From Lacimicrobium sp. SS2-24 (GTDB taxonomy: Bacteria > Pseudomonadota > Gammaproteobacteria > Enterobacterales > Alteromonadaceae): a stretch of 64,000 nucleotides of DNA. The stretch spans positions 1 to 64,000 of the forward strand of contig NZ_NIWW01000009.1 of assembly GCF_002201535.1 (NCBI RefSeq). Direction: 5' to 3'. Below the pieces are notes generated by a model that was given only the letters and a program-made list of their open reading frames with translations, was not told the origin of the DNA and ran no database searches. Below are positions 45,609 to 55,515 of the stretch, one piece after another. A program made the position numbers and the translations under genes. Positions within the stretch are counted from its first letter, which is position 1. Each line of letters opens with the position of its first letter.

Positions 45609-45714
45609 GACATCGCCGGGGAATGCTCCCTGCCCCCCCGGCATACCGTCCTTCCCTGGACATCGCCGAAAAAATGTTCCCGACATTTTCGGCATACCGT
45701 CCGTCCCTGGACAT
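45609..45714. repeat. Two tandem 50-51-bp palindromic repeats
   Basis: Units begin GACATCGCCG at 45609 and 45659 and end CGGCATACCGTCC...CCCTG, with a third GACAT starting at 45710. The ends are conserved while the central palindrome differs (GGGG...CCCC in unit 1; AAAAATGT...ACATTTT in unit 2), with compensating arms. It looks like a small family of structured intergenic repeats, not a CRISPR. Confidence 0.8.
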
Positions 45715-45742
45715 AAAAAAACCGGCAAATGCCGGTTTTTTA
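45715..45742. terminator. Bidirectional terminator beside tRNA-Leu
   Basis: ACCGGC / GCCGGT stem with AAAT loop, flanked by A and T runs. It begins five bases past the tRNA 3' end on the minus strand and ends the glmM-secG-tRNA transcript. Confidence 0.85.
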
Positions 45743-45746
45743 ATTT

Positions 45747-45833
45747 TGGTGCGGATGGCGAGACTTGAACTCGCACGACCGTTAGGCCACTACCCCCTCA
45801 AGATAGCGTGTCTACCAATTCCACCACATCCGC
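45747..45833 (-). tRNA. leuU: tRNA-Leu (GAG)
   Basis: 87 nt with encoded CCA. The acceptor GCGGATG pairs with CATCCGC; the D-loop AATTGGTAGACAC and the long variable arm are those of a class II tRNA. The anticodon loop reads CTTGAGG, anticodon GAG. It follows secG, as leuU does in E. coli. Confidence 0.97.
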
Positions 45834-45839
45834 AAAAAC

Positions 45840-46178
45840 TTACTCAGGAATATCCGCAGGCTGATTGCCCGGCACATCGTTTTCTGCAGGCGCCTGTTCA
45901 GACACTGGCACTTCCAGATTTTCCCATTCATCACCCTGCTTTTCCTGGCCTGCGGTCATAGCGCCGAGAATCAGGCTGATAGCAAAAAACAATGTGGCTA
46001 ATACCGCCGTTGAGCGACTCAGGAAATTACCCGAGCCACTGGAACCAAATACCGTATTAGAGGCTCCGGCACCGAAGGAAGCACCCATGTCGGCTCCTTT
46101 GCCGCGCTGAATCAACACCAGGCCAATCAGCGCCAGTGCAACCAGCAAATATATAACCATTAATACTTCGTAAAGCAT
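45840..46178 (-). CDS. secG: Protein-export membrane protein SecG
   Basis: Auxiliary subunit of the SecYEG translocon. The 112 residues have two membrane helices (EVLMVIYLLVALALIGLVLI and RSTAVLATLFFAISLILGAM) joined by the conserved glycine-rich loop QRGKGADMGASFGAGASNTVFGS. A long acidic C-terminus follows. It lies between tpiA and tRNA-Leu. Confidence 0.97.
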   Translation of the reverse strand: MLYEVLMVIYLLVALALIGLVLIQRGKGADMGASFGAGASNTVFGSSGSGNFLSRSTAVLATLFFAISLILGAMTAGQEKQGDEWENLEVPVSEQAPAENDVPGNQPADIPE

Positions 46179-46191
46179 GCTTTACCTCAAA

Positions 46192-46944
46192 TCAGTTTGC
46201 CGCCTGGCAAATTGCTAAAAATTCGTCTTTTTTAAGACTGGCTCCACCCACCAGGCCACCGTCTACATCTGCCTGGGCAAAAAGTGCCCCGGCATTGGCG
46301 GCATTGACACTGCCACCATATAAAATTCTGATTCCGCTCGCCGCAGCCTCATCAGCTTTGGCAATATGTTTGCGGATAAAGTGATGAACGTCTTGTGCCT
46401 GTTCAGGTGACGCAGACTTCCCGGTTCCGATAGCCCAGATGGGCTCATAAGCAATAACCAGTTGGCTTATCTGTGTGCTTCCGACACCCTGTATTACCGC
46501 ATCAAGTTGCGCCGCCACATAGTCAAACACCTGTCCGGCCTCGCGTACAGACAATGGCTCACCTACACAAACAATGGGAGTTAACCCCTGCTCCAACGCG
46601 ACTCGGGCTTTTACTGCCACCAGCTCGTTGCTTTCATGATGGTCACTGCGACGTTCAGAGTGTCCAACAATCACAAACCGACAACCCAGTTCTTTGAGCA
46701 TTCTGGCACTGATATCACCGGTGTGAGCGCCTTCATTATACTCACTGATATCCTGTCCGCCTAACAAGAGGCTCTGCTTGTCAAAGGCCTGGAGATACAC
46801 CGATGGGGGGCAAATGACAACATCAAGATCTTGCTTGGCCAGGTTACCGATGCCATCCTGCATCTTATTAACCAGGTCGAGGTTACCGTTCATTTTCCAG
46901 TTTCCTGCAACCATTGGTCGTCTGTTGTTCATTGTATTCGCCAT
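46192..46944 (-). CDS. tpiA: Triosephosphate isomerase
   Basis: Interconverts dihydroxyacetone phosphate and glyceraldehyde 3-phosphate. The start at ATG 46944 has GGAG six bases upstream, giving 250 residues; the frame runs 10 codons further. Motifs: NWKMNG, GHSERR (catalytic His) and AYEPIWAIGTG (catalytic Glu). Placed between glmM and secG, as in many Alteromonadales. Confidence 0.98.
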   Translation of the reverse strand: MANTMNNRRPMVAGNWKMNGNLDLVNKMQDGIGNLAKQDLDVVICPPSVYLQAFDKQSLLLGGQDISEYNEGAHTGDISARMLKELGCRFVIVGHSERRSDHHESNELVAVKARVALEQGLTPIVCVGEPLSVREAGQVFDYVAAQLDAVIQGVGSTQISQLVIAYEPIWAIGTGKSASPEQAQDVHHFIRKHIAKADEAAASGIRILYGGSVNAANAGALFAQADVDGGLVGGASLKKDEFLAICQAAN

Positions 46945-47037
46945 CTTGACTCCAGACTCGCCGGGGCGCGTCACTTCAAAGCGCGCGAGAGTTTAACCAA
47001 CCCACCACAAAGATACAAGCATCTGATGCGTGATTCT

Positions 47038-48384
47038 TTACTGTGCGCTCACTTTTCGTACCGATTCAGCAATGTGCTCAGCCCATTTCTGCGCCAGCCC
47101 CTCGTCGGTAGCTTCAACCATGACACGTATCAGCGGCTCGGTGCCGCTCTTACGTAACAGCACCCTGCCGTCTTCGCCCATGTCCTGTTCTGCGGCCAGC
47201 ACGGCTTTTTGAATATCACCATGGTCAGTAGACACTACCGTCTCGCCATAGCGGACATTGATCAGAGTCTGCGGAAACTTTTCCATGCCCTGTCGAAGTT
47301 CATATAAATTCAATCCGGCACGCAACATTGAGGTGAGCACCTGCAGGCCAGATACGATTCCATCTCCGGTTGAAGAGACCGCGAGGTTGAGCACATGACC
47401 CGAACTCTCACCACCGATATTCCAGCCCTTCTCATTCAGCAATTCCATCACATAGCGATCACCTACCTTGCTTCGCGCAAACGGGATGGCCAGTTGTGCC
47501 AATGCAACTTCCAGCCCGAGATTGCTCATCAGGGTACCGACTACACCACCACCATTCAAGCGTCCGGAAGAGAGCGCATCACGAGCAATGATATAAACGA
47601 TTTCATCTCCATCGACCAGGTTGCCCTTATGATCCACCATCATAATCCGGTCGCCATCACCATCCAGAGCGAACCCAAGATCGGCTTTTTCCTCAAGCAC
47701 CTTTTGGGTTATAGCCTGCATGGAGGTAGCACCGACATTGTCATTAATGTTCAGACCATCAGGTTCGGTGCCCAGCTCAATGACATCCGCACCCAGCTCC
47801 CTGAGCACGTTTGGCGCAATGTGATAGGTCGCACCATGAGCACAGTCCACCACAATCTTAAGCCCTTTCAATGACAAATCTGAGGGAAAGGTGCCTTTAC
47901 AGAACTCGATGTAACGACCTGCAGCATCTGCTACCCGAATGGCTTTACCGAGTTTATCAGAGGCAACACACTCCATGGGTTGGTCCATTTGTGCTTCAAT
48001 AGCCAGTTCAATATCATCAGCCAGCTTATAGCCATCGGCGGAGAAAAATTTGATGCCGTTGTCGTAATACGGATTATGAGAGGCACTGATAACAATACCG
48101 GCCTCAGAACGGAAGGTTTTGGTCAGATAGGCAATGGCCGGTGTCGGCATGGGGCCAAGTAACGCGACATTGATACCCGCTGCTGACAATCCTGCCTCAA
48201 GAGCAGATTCCAACATGTAACCCGAAATACGGGTATCTTTACCAATCAGAACCTTATTGGTTCCCCTACCTGACAGGACTTTACCCGCCGCCCAACCGAG
48301 CTTGGTGACAAACTCTGGGTTAATAGCACTTTGGCCTACTTTGCCGCGAATACCATCTGTTCCAAAATATTTTCTCTGGCTCAT
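47038..48384 (-). CDS. glmM: Phosphoglucosamine mutase
   Basis: Converts glucosamine-6-phosphate to glucosamine-1-phosphate for peptidoglycan and lipopolysaccharide synthesis. The 448 residues have the phosphoserine motif [12 protein letters not shown] (Ser102), the metal loop DGDGDR and the C-terminal phosphate-binding [14 protein letters not shown]. It follows folP in the usual order. Confidence 0.98.
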   Translation of the reverse strand: MSQRKYFGTDGIRGKVGQSAINPEFVTKLGWAAGKVLSGRGTNKVLIGKDTRISGYMLESALEAGLSAAGINVALLGPMPTPAIAYLTKTFRSEAGIVISASHNPYYDNGIKFFSADGYKLADDIELAIEAQMDQPMECVASDKLGKAIRVADAAGRYIEFCKGTFPSDLSLKGLKIVVDCAHGATYHIAPNVLRELGADVIELGTEPDGLNINDNVGATSMQAITQKVLEEKADLGFALDGDGDRIMMVDHKGNLVDGDEIVYIIARDALSSGRLNGGGVVGTLMSNLGLEVALAQLAIPFARSKVGDRYVMELLNEKGWNIGGESSGHVLNLAVSSTGDGIVSGLQVLTSMLRAGLNLYELRQGMEKFPQTLINVRYGETVVSTDHGDIQKAVLAAEQDMGEDGRVLLRKSGTEPLIRVMVEATDEGLAQKWAEHIAESVRKVSAQ

Positions 48385-48412
48385 TGTTTTCCTTATATCG
48401 GCTGCTACCGAT

Positions 48413-49243
48413 TTATAATTCTTCTGGTCTCAAGGTGGCGCGAACCACTTTGAGCGCATCGGCTGACGCTTTCACATCATGCACACGGATAATCTGGGCC
48501 CCTTTCAGGGCTGCAATGGTTGCACAGGCCAGGCTGCCGGCGAGGCGCTCATCAACATCATTGTCAAGCAGCTTGCCAACCATAGATTTACGCGACATGC
48601 CCACCAACAACGGGTAACCAAACTGGTGGAAATACTCCAGTTGGTTTAACAACTGATAATTATGCTGCAAAGTCTTACCAAAGCCAAAGCCTGGATCCAG
48701 GATTATTCGTTGTACGTCAATACCCGCTTGCTTGCATGCCTCAATACGCTGTTCGAAAAAACGCCGGATATCATCAAAAACATCTTCATAGTGCGGCTGC
48801 TGTTGCATGGTACGGGGCTGCCCCTGCATATGCATCAGGCAAACCGCGGCATCGGTGGCCGCTGCTGCCGCAAGGGCGCCTTCTTCCTGTAAGGCTCTTA
48901 CATCATTAATGAGTACGGCCCCAGCATTGACCGCTTCTTTCATAACGATTGCTTTGCTGGTATCGATAGAAATCAGCGTGTCAAAACGACGCTTAATCGC
49001 CTCCACAATAGGTATTACCCGCTCCAGTTCCTGCTCAACGCTTACCGCGGCAGCGCCGGGACGGGTCGACTCACCACCAATGTCGATGAAATCGGCACCT
49101 TCATCCAGCATCCGCTGTGCTTGCGCCAGTGCATCGTCCAAACGGTTAAACTTGCCACCATCGGAAAATGAATCCGGTGTCACGTTCAATATTCCCATGA
49201 TTCTGGGCAGTGATAGGTCCAACTCGTGAGTGATAAATTTCAT
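48413..49243 (-). CDS. folP: Dihydropteroate synthase
   Basis: Joins p-aminobenzoate to dihydropterin pyrophosphate in folate synthesis. The preferred start is ATG 49243 ([11 protein letters not shown], preceded by AGGA), giving 276 residues. Motifs: [25 protein letters not shown] and [10 protein letters not shown]. It follows ftsH across a gap containing a hairpin. Confidence 0.97.
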   Translation of the reverse strand: MKFITHELDLSLPRIMGILNVTPDSFSDGGKFNRLDDALAQAQRMLDEGADFIDIGGESTRPGAAAVSVEQELERVIPIVEAIKRRFDTLISIDTSKAIVMKEAVNAGAVLINDVRALQEEGALAAAAATDAAVCLMHMQGQPRTMQQQPHYEDVFDDIRRFFEQRIEACKQAGIDVQRIILDPGFGFGKTLQHNYQLLNQLEYFHQFGYPLLVGMSRKSMVGKLLDNDVDERLAGSLACATIAALKGAQIIRVHDVKASADALKVVRATLRPEEL

Positions 49244-49264
49244 TATTACAGTCCTGACATACGA

Positions 49265-49288
49265 CAAGGGCGCTTACCAGCGCCCTTG
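49265..49288 (-). promoter_or_regulatory. 9-bp hairpin between ftsH and folP
   Basis: CAAGGGCGC / GCGCCCTTG with a six-base loop, 22 bp from each gene. There is no U-run, so it is not a standard terminator; a processing or stability element is possible. Confidence 0.55.
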
Positions 49289-49310
49289 GATAACTCTCTG
49301 TGACAGCCTA

Positions 49311-51260
49311 TCAGCCGGGTTGATCACCTGGCTTACCCACTTCCGCGCTACCGGGTTTGGCTTCTTTATCCTCAGAGACCGGTTTTTCATCTCCGGAATC
49401 GGTGGGCGTGTCACCATTAGGTTTGTTGTCATCATGCCAGTCTGCAGGAGGACGGACATCCTTACGAGCCATTAAGTCATCGATCTGTTTGGCATCAATG
49501 GTCTCGTATTTCATCAACGCGTCTTTCATGGCGTGAAGAATGTCCATATTTTCTTTAAGAATGGACTCGGCACGCTGATAGTTACGATCAATCACCGCTT
49601 TGATTTCAGCATCAATAGCCCGGGCGGTGTCATCTGACATATTGCTGGCCTTTGCCATGCTGCGGCCAAGAAACACTTCGCCTTCTTCTTCAGCATAAAG
49701 CATGGGACCCATTTTTTCTGACAATCCCCACTGGGTCACCATCTTACGGGCCAGATCGGTGGCTCGTTCGATATCATTGGAGGCGCCGGTGGTCACCTTT
49801 TCGCCGCCGTAAATGATATCTTCGGCAATACGCCCGCCATACAGGCTGGAAATCATGCTCTCGATGTGCTGTTTGGTATAACTAAACCTGTCCTGCTCTG
49901 GCAAGTACATCGTCACCCCAAGCGCTCGGCCCCGGGGTATGATGGAGACTTTGTACACCGGGTCATGTTCCGGCACCATACGTCCGACGATAGCATGACC
50001 TGCCTCATGATAAGCGGTCATTTCTTTTTCACTTTCAGACATCACCATGGACTTGCGCTCAGCGCCCATCATGATTTTGTCTTTGGCCTTATCAAATTCT
50101 TCCATGGTCACCAGTCGACGATTGCCTCGGGCTGCAAACAGCGCGGCTTCGTTTACTAGGTTAGCCAGGTCAGCACCGGAGAAGCCCGGTGTGCCGCGAG
50201 CGATAATCGCCGCATCCACATTGTCCGAAATGGGAACTTTGCGCATGTGCACTTTCAGGATCTGCTCACGGCCACGGATATCGGGTAAACCGACTACCAC
50301 CTGACGGTCAAAACGGCCAGGACGCAATAAGGCAGGGTCGAGCACATCAGGACGGTTTGTCGCCGCGATAACGATGATTCCCTCGTGGCCTTCAAAGCCA
50401 TCCATTTCCACCAGCATCTGGTTCAGGGTCTGCTCTCGCTCATCATGACCACCGCCTAAGCCGGCGCCACGCTGGCGACCTACCGCATCGATTTCGTCGA
50501 TGAAAATGATGCACGGTGCTGACTTTTTAGCTTGTTCAAACATGTCTCTTACACGGGAAGCGCCTACCCCCACAAACATCTCGACAAAGTCCGAGCCCGA
50601 GATGGTAAAGAAGGGCACCTTGGCTTCACCGGCAATAGCTTTGGCCAGCAACGTCTTACCTGTTCCCGGAGGTCCTACCATCAACACACCGGTAGGGATC
50701 TTGCCACCCAGCTTCTGGAACTTGGAGGGGTCACGCAGAAAATCCACCAGTTCAGAGACTTCTTCTTTGGCTTCGTCGCAACCGGCTACATCCATGAAGG
50801 TGGTTTTTATCTGGTCTTCACCCAGCAGTCTTGCCTTGCTTTTACCGAAAGACATAGCGCCGCGGCCGCCACCGCCTTGCATCTGGCGCATGAAGAATAT
50901 CCATACACCAATCAGCAGCAACATGGGGAACCAGGATATAAAGATATTGGCCAGCATCGAGGGCTTTTCCGGTGGCTCTCCAATCACCCGGACGTCGCTC
51001 TTGAGTAAATCGTTGAGCAGATCTTCATCATAAGCCGTGGGGATGTAGGTGACAAAATTTTCACCACTGCGTTTTATCCCTTTAATTTCACGGCCACTGA
51101 TGCGTGCTTCACGGATTAGTCCCTGATTCACCTCTTTGATGAACTGGGTGTAATCATACTGTCGGCCGGCTGTGTCGCTCGGAGTGAAACTCTGAAACAC
51201 CGTCATCAGAACTACGGCGATCACCAACCACAGAATTAAATTTTTTGCCATATCGCTCAA
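49311..51260 (-). CDS. ftsH: ATP-dependent zinc metalloprotease FtsH
   Basis: Inner-membrane AAA protease that degrades SecY, LpxC and other targets in relatives. The 649 residues have two N-terminal membrane helices (about 7-23 and 103-123), Walker A GPPGTGKT (196-203), the AAA second region of homology and the zinc motif HEAGH near residue 420. The C-terminus is proline/aspartate-rich. It follows rlmE on the same strand. Confidence 0.98.
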   Translation of the reverse strand: MSDMAKNLILWLVIAVVLMTVFQSFTPSDTAGRQYDYTQFIKEVNQGLIREARISGREIKGIKRSGENFVTYIPTAYDEDLLNDLLKSDVRVIGEPPEKPSMLANIFISWFPMLLLIGVWIFFMRQMQGGGGRGAMSFGKSKARLLGEDQIKTTFMDVAGCDEAKEEVSELVDFLRDPSKFQKLGGKIPTGVLMVGPPGTGKTLLAKAIAGEAKVPFFTISGSDFVEMFVGVGASRVRDMFEQAKKSAPCIIFIDEIDAVGRQRGAGLGGGHDEREQTLNQMLVEMDGFEGHEGIIVIAATNRPDVLDPALLRPGRFDRQVVVGLPDIRGREQILKVHMRKVPISDNVDAAIIARGTPGFSGADLANLVNEAALFAARGNRRLVTMEEFDKAKDKIMMGAERKSMVMSESEKEMTAYHEAGHAIVGRMVPEHDPVYKVSIIPRGRALGVTMYLPEQDRFSYTKQHIESMISSLYGGRIAEDIIYGGEKVTTGASNDIERATDLARKMVTQWGLSEKMGPMLYAEEEGEVFLGRSMAKASNMSDDTARAIDAEIKAVIDRNYQRAESILKENMDILHAMKDALMKYETIDAKQIDDLMARKDVRPPADWHDDNKPNGDTPTDSGDEKPVSEDKEAKPGSAEVGKPGDQPG

Positions 51261-51547
51261 CGCTTTAACCTCTGTAAAAACAGTTTGTTTGCCTGCCTCT
51301 GTTGCCCCTGTTGTGGCGCAATATCGGTCAGGCTTGCCATCACGGTTAAGTCACCTTATCCGCATTCTTGGTTCATCCCCGGGGAGACAAACCGGCAGCT
51401 AATATCTTACGCTACCAGATAAATACGTCAGAATTACTATTCTGGGTCTCTTTTTCTGGCAGCCCAAGCCTACTATAGTTTGGCTGCTTGTGACAGAGCC
51501 AGCGGGAACTCGCTGGTTCGATATAAACAGCACAAACTGTTTGTGTC

Positions 51548-52180
51548 TTATTGTCCTTTGTAGCCCGTTGCCACCAAATATACCTCCCGCGATCGGGCGC
51601 GGGATGAATCGGGCTTTCGCGTTTTGACACTCTTAAACGCCTGTCTCATCTGAATAAAAAACTGGTCGAAACCTTCGCCCTGAAATACTTTGACCGCAAA
51701 ACTGCCGTTATCTTTCAGAACCTGTCTGCACATGTCCATGGCCAATTCTACCAAATACATAGAGCGGGCCTGATCCACAGAGCTGTTACCACTCATGTTC
51801 GGCGCCATATCTGACAACACCACATCCACATTGTTTCCGCCAATACGATTTAATAACGCGTCAATCACCGCTTCTTCTCGAAAGTCACCTTGCAGAAAGT
51901 CGACACCAGCCAATGGCTCCATGGGCAGAATATCGCAGGCAATCACCTGTCCTTTGGCGCCGACCAATTGTGCCGATAGCTGCGACCAGCCACCAGGAGC
52001 CGCGCCCAGGTCGACGACAGTCATAGCAGGTTTGATCAAACGGTCCTTTTGCTGAATTTGTTCCAGCTTAAACACGGCCCGTGAGCGCCAGCCTTGTTTT
52101 TGGGCCTTTTGCACATAGGGGTCGTCAAAATGTTCTTTGAGCCAACGGGCACTGCTGGCAGAGCGGGTCTTTTTTGTCAT
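51548..52180 (-). CDS. rlmE: 23S rRNA (uridine(2552)-2'-O)-methyltransferase
   Basis: The 210-residue FtsJ/RrmJ enzyme methylates U2552 of 23S rRNA. The S-adenosylmethionine motif is [13 protein letters not shown]. Catalytic residues of the K-D-K-E type are expected in [21 protein letters not shown] and FAVKVFQG. It is paired with ftsH downstream and divergent yhbY upstream, as in E. coli. Confidence 0.97.
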   Translation of the reverse strand: MTKKTRSASSARWLKEHFDDPYVQKAQKQGWRSRAVFKLEQIQQKDRLIKPAMTVVDLGAAPGGWSQLSAQLVGAKGQVIACDILPMEPLAGVDFLQGDFREEAVIDALLNRIGGNNVDVVLSDMAPNMSGNSSVDQARSMYLVELAMDMCRQVLKDNGSFAVKVFQGEGFDQFFIQMRQAFKSVKTRKPDSSRARSREVYLVATGYKGQ

Positions 52181-52300
52181 ATCCTGAGAATGTCATTAGG
52201 CATAGCGCTGAGATGACGTTAGAATACCCTTTTTTCAACCCCGGCGGCACCCTATTTGATGGAAGGTGTCGGTTTAACAACCAGATAAATTTGTAACTTA

Positions 52301-52597
52301 ATGATTCTTTCGACAAAGCAAAAGCAATACCTTAAAGGCCTCGCTCACTCCCTCAAGCCCGTTGTGCAACTGGGTAATAACGGTCTGACCGAAGGTGTAA
52401 TGGCAGAAATCGACCTGGCGCTGGATCACCACGAGCTGATCAAGGTAAAAGTACCGACCGACGATAAGGAGCAGAAACGCTTGATTTGTGACGCGATAAG
52501 TCGCGAAGCAAAAGCGGTAAATGTTCAATTAATTGGTCACACGTTAGTACTGTACCGTCAAAGCGACGAAAAAAAGATACGCATCCCCAAACTCTGA
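52301..52597 (+). CDS. yhbY: RNA-binding protein YhbY
   Basis: A 98-residue CRM-domain protein linked to 50S assembly. Motifs: LKGLAHSLKPVVQLGNNGLTE and the HHELIKVKV strand. It is divergent from rlmE, the conserved arrangement. Confidence 0.95.
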   Translation: MILSTKQKQYLKGLAHSLKPVVQLGNNGLTEGVMAEIDLALDHHELIKVKVPTDDKEQKRLICDAISREAKAVNVQLIGHTLVLYRQSDEKKIRIPKL

Positions 52598-52994
52598 ACA
52601 TCCCGTTCAGGACCCAATCTCGCTGCTGATGCAGACAAAAGAACACACATCAGCAGCGGCAGCGGTGAACCTTTGGTCCCGGCTGTTAAAATCCACAGCC
52701 GCTTTCAGCCAGGTATCATCATTCCTTTGATACTAAATTCAGTGATGGAACCCTTAATTCCAGTTCGTCCTGATCCCATTAATTCAATCTGAATTCAATT
52801 CTTATTAAACCTTTTTATTCAAATCCTGCTTTTTTGATCTTTTTTGCGCTCAGCAAAGAAAAAACAGCTAAAATGGTTCAACTGAGAAATAAATAGTAAT
52901 TTAAATATATTATTGCGTGTTGATTGCAATTCTAGTGTTATGAATATATTTTAATCAGACTTTCAGTGTTCAATTTGATAAACAAAAAGGTGAT
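52598..52994. other. AT-rich leader with an 11-bp hairpin
   Basis: CGCTGCTGATG / CATCAGCAGCG (52621-52631 with 52648-52658) follows yhbY and may terminate or protect its mRNA. From about 52720 the sequence becomes very AT-rich, with several T-tracts, up to the H-NS-like gene. This is the kind of curved DNA H-NS binds, so autoregulation is plausible. No gene seen. Confidence 0.55.
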
Positions 52995-52997
52995 TTG

Positions 52998-53390
52998 ATG
53001 AGTGATTTTATAAAGATTCTGACCCACGCAAGACGCCTTCAGGCGGCCGTGAAAGAGTTGTCTGTTTCTGAATTGGAACAGGTTAGTGAAAAACTGGCTG
53101 ATGTCATTGAGAAGAAAAAGGAATCAGAGGCTGAGCAGCGCAGAGAAGCGGAGAGAAAGAAAGCCGTCAGAGACGCCATACTCAGACAAATGCAGGAAGC
53201 GGGATTGGATATTGATGATCTTGATGATGCTGCACCATCGAAAAGTAAAAAGAGCGGTCAGAAGCGCCCGGTTAAATATCGATTCACCGACCATGACGGG
53301 AAAGAACATAGCTGGACAGGCATCGGACGCACACCAAAAGTTTTCGCTCAATTGAAACAACAGGGGCAACTGGAAAAGTATCGGGTCTGA
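52998..53390 (+). CDS. H-NS-family nucleoid protein
   Basis: A 130-residue protein from ATG 52998, preceded by AGGTGA. The N-terminal coiled-coil (residues 10-65) gives oligomerisation, and a linker rich in lysine/serine follows. The C-terminal DNA-binding domain has KYRFTDHDGKEHSWTGIGRTPKVF, the H-NS AT-hook-like loop region. It probably silences AT-rich foreign genes, which may include the cassettes in this window. It is followed by a terminator. Confidence 0.9.
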   Translation: MSDFIKILTHARRLQAAVKELSVSELEQVSEKLADVIEKKKESEAEQRREAERKKAVRDAILRQMQEAGLDIDDLDDAAPSKSKKSGQKRPVKYRFTDHDGKEHSWTGIGRTPKVFAQLKQQGQLEKYRV

Positions 53391-53411
53391 TAAAAATCCG
53401 CTTATTTAAAA

Positions 53412-53439
53412 AGAGGCCGGCTTAGTCCGGTCTTTTTTT
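53412..53439 (+). terminator. Terminator of the H-NS-like gene
   Basis: Stem AGGCCGG / CCGGTCT (one G-T pair), loop CTTAGT, then a run of seven T. Confidence 0.85.
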
Positions 53440-53612
53440 ATGTCAAAAAAACGAGGTATCTGTATCAGCATCGGGTTATCAGTACAAATACCTGCTACAC
53501 GACGTGGTATGGCAAAGTGGTAAGCGATAAATTGATCAGCAGAGCAATCTGAAATTGCCTCTGCAGACTATTGTTATACTAAGTCCCATAACATGAACAG
53601 CAGGCCATCATC

Positions 53613-54530
53613 ATGCAAACACAGATCCAACAAGCCGTGAGTCAAATCAGTCATGTGATTTTGGGTAAGGAGCAGGAAATAAAACTGGCGTTAACTTGCC
53701 TGGTGGCCGGAGGACACCTTCTTATCGAAGATCTTCCCGGTATGGGAAAAACCACACTTTCTAACGCCCTGGCAACGGTTTTCGGACTTGGCTTTTCTCG
53801 TATCCAGTTTACCTCTGACCTGCTGCCAGCGGACATGCTGGGCGTGAATATTTTTGACAGTCAACGTCAGGCCTTCAGTTTTCACCCAGGTCCCTTATTT
53901 CAACAGGTTGTGCTGGCTGATGAGATTAACCGCGCCAGCCCCAAAACCCAAAGTGCCTTACTCGAGGCCATGGAAGAGCATCAGGTTAGCCTGGATGGTG
54001 AAACCCACGAGTTGCCCAGTCCCTTTTTTGTCATTGGTACACAAAATCCGCAGCATCAGGCAGGTACTTACCCCTTGCCGGAATCACAGCTGGATCGCTT
54101 TTTAATGCGTATTCAACTGGGCTATCCCAACTGGCAGGCCGAGAAAGACATGCTAAAACAGCCCCGGCAGAAAGATGTGCGCCCACTGAGCCCGGTTATC
54201 TCCCCCGCTGCACTGCTGGAGTTGCAGCAGCACCTTGATGAAGTTCATGCCTCGGACAGTATTATTGACTACATCTTACGTCTGGTAACCTTCAGTCGGG
54301 AATCGGAGCATTTTCCCAACGCACTCTCACCCCGGGCCAGTAAAGCTCTGCTGCAGTCGGCCCGCAGTTGGGCAATGATCGACGATCGTGACTACCTGAT
54401 TCCCGAAGATGTACAGGCCGTCTTGCCCGCTGTCGCAGAACACAGATTGCGCTCCACGCTGACCGACCATCCCACGCAAACCAGCCTCAGCCAGTTGTTG
54501 CTGGAACAAGTTGATCCATTAGCGGCCTGA
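53613..54530 (+). CDS. MoxR-family AAA ATPase
   Basis: A 305-residue ATPase: Walker A GMGKTT (about residue 45), Walker B LADEINRASPKTQSALLEAMEE. MoxR proteins act as chaperone-like partners of DUF58/VWA proteins. It is the first gene of a three-gene module with the DUF58 and transglutaminase genes, spaced by one base. Targets are unknown. Confidence 0.94.
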   Translation: MQTQIQQAVSQISHVILGKEQEIKLALTCLVAGGHLLIEDLPGMGKTTLSNALATVFGLGFSRIQFTSDLLPADMLGVNIFDSQRQAFSFHPGPLFQQVVLADEINRASPKTQSALLEAMEEHQVSLDGETHELPSPFFVIGTQNPQHQAGTYPLPESQLDRFLMRIQLGYPNWQAEKDMLKQPRQKDVRPLSPVISPAALLELQQHLDEVHASDSIIDYILRLVTFSRESEHFPNALSPRASKALLQSARSWAMIDDRDYLIPEDVQAVLPAVAEHRLRSTLTDHPTQTSLSQLLLEQVDPLAA

Positions 54531-54531
54531 C

Positions 54532-55515
54532 ATGATGTTCAGCAAACATCTGAGTCTGAAAATCACCCAATGGCTGGATAAACGTATTCCCCCGGCCACG
54601 GATGTATCACTACACCGGCGGAATATCTTTATTTTCCCGTCGCGCTTTGGCTTTTTATTTCTGGTTCTGTGTGTCGCGCTGTTTATTCTGGGTACAAACT
54701 ATCAGAATAATCTGATTCTCATTCTCGCCTTTTTTCTTCTCGGCCTTTTTCTGGTTAGTTTATTCAACAGTTATCTCAATTTTTCCGGACTGCGTATTGT
54801 TATTGGCAAAGTGGGGTACCCATTCGCCGGAGACAGTGCCAATGTGCCGCTGTGGATAGAAACCACAACAAAAAAGCAAACGGCTCACGGCCGCTTACAT
54901 ATCGCCCTTTATGGCAAAAACGTGCAACTGAGTGTGGATCTGGATCGTCTGACCAACCCTGTTGACGTAGCGGTTCCAACTTCCTCGCGAGGCCCGCAGG
55001 CCATACCTCGAATTACTCTCAGCAGTTTCTATCCTCTGGGTTTGTTTCGCTGCTGGACGCACCTTCAGTTTGCCTCAACGATTCTGGTCTACCCAAGCCC
55101 TCACCCCTGTAGCGTTGTAACCTATGACGAGTCGGGAGAGGAAAATCAGGAAGGGCCGGTCAGCGACCAGCAGGGTCACGATGACTTTCATAGCCTGACC
55201 GAATATCAGCCAGGACAACCCCTATACCACGTTGCCTGGAAACAGGTGGCTAAAGGCCAGGGCATGATCAGCAAAAAGTTTTCGGGTAGCAGCGAACGTG
55301 AGATCTGGTTGCGATTGACCACCTCCAGTGGCCCACAGCGCGAAGCCGATCTCTCCAGACTGTGTTTTATGGTGTTGGAGCTGGATAGTCAGGGATATCG
55401 ATTTGGACTGGAACTGGGTGATACCCTTGTCCCACCGGCACAGGGCAATCATCACCGTCATCAGTGTCTCAAAGCCCTGGCCCTCTATGGCTTTTCGGAG
55501 GTAAGTCATGAATAG
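54532..55515 (+). CDS. DUF58 membrane protein
   Basis: A 327-residue protein with two N-terminal membrane helices (around residues 38-80) and the family motif SLTEYQPGQPLYHVAWKQVAKG. The stop overlaps the start of the next gene by eight bases, so the pair is translationally coupled. Acts with MoxR in an unknown envelope function. Confidence 0.92.
   Translation: MMFSKHLSLKITQWLDKRIPPATDVSLHRRNIFIFPSRFGFLFLVLCVALFILGTNYQNNLILILAFFLLGLFLVSLFNSYLNFSGLRIVIGKVGYPFAGDSANVPLWIETTTKKQTAHGRLHIALYGKNVQLSVDLDRLTNPVDVAVPTSSRGPQAIPRITLSSFYPLGLFRCWTHLQFASTILVYPSPHPCSVVTYDESGEENQEGPVSDQQGHDDFHSLTEYQPGQPLYHVAWKQVAKGQGMISKKFSGSSEREIWLRLTTSSGPQREADLSRLCFMVLELDSQGYRFGLELGDTLVPPAQGNHHRHQCLKALALYGFSEVSHE

Noticed and set aside
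45609-45714. CRISPR-like repeats near tRNA-Leu
   Set aside because: Only two tandem units whose middle parts are palindromes, not spacers.
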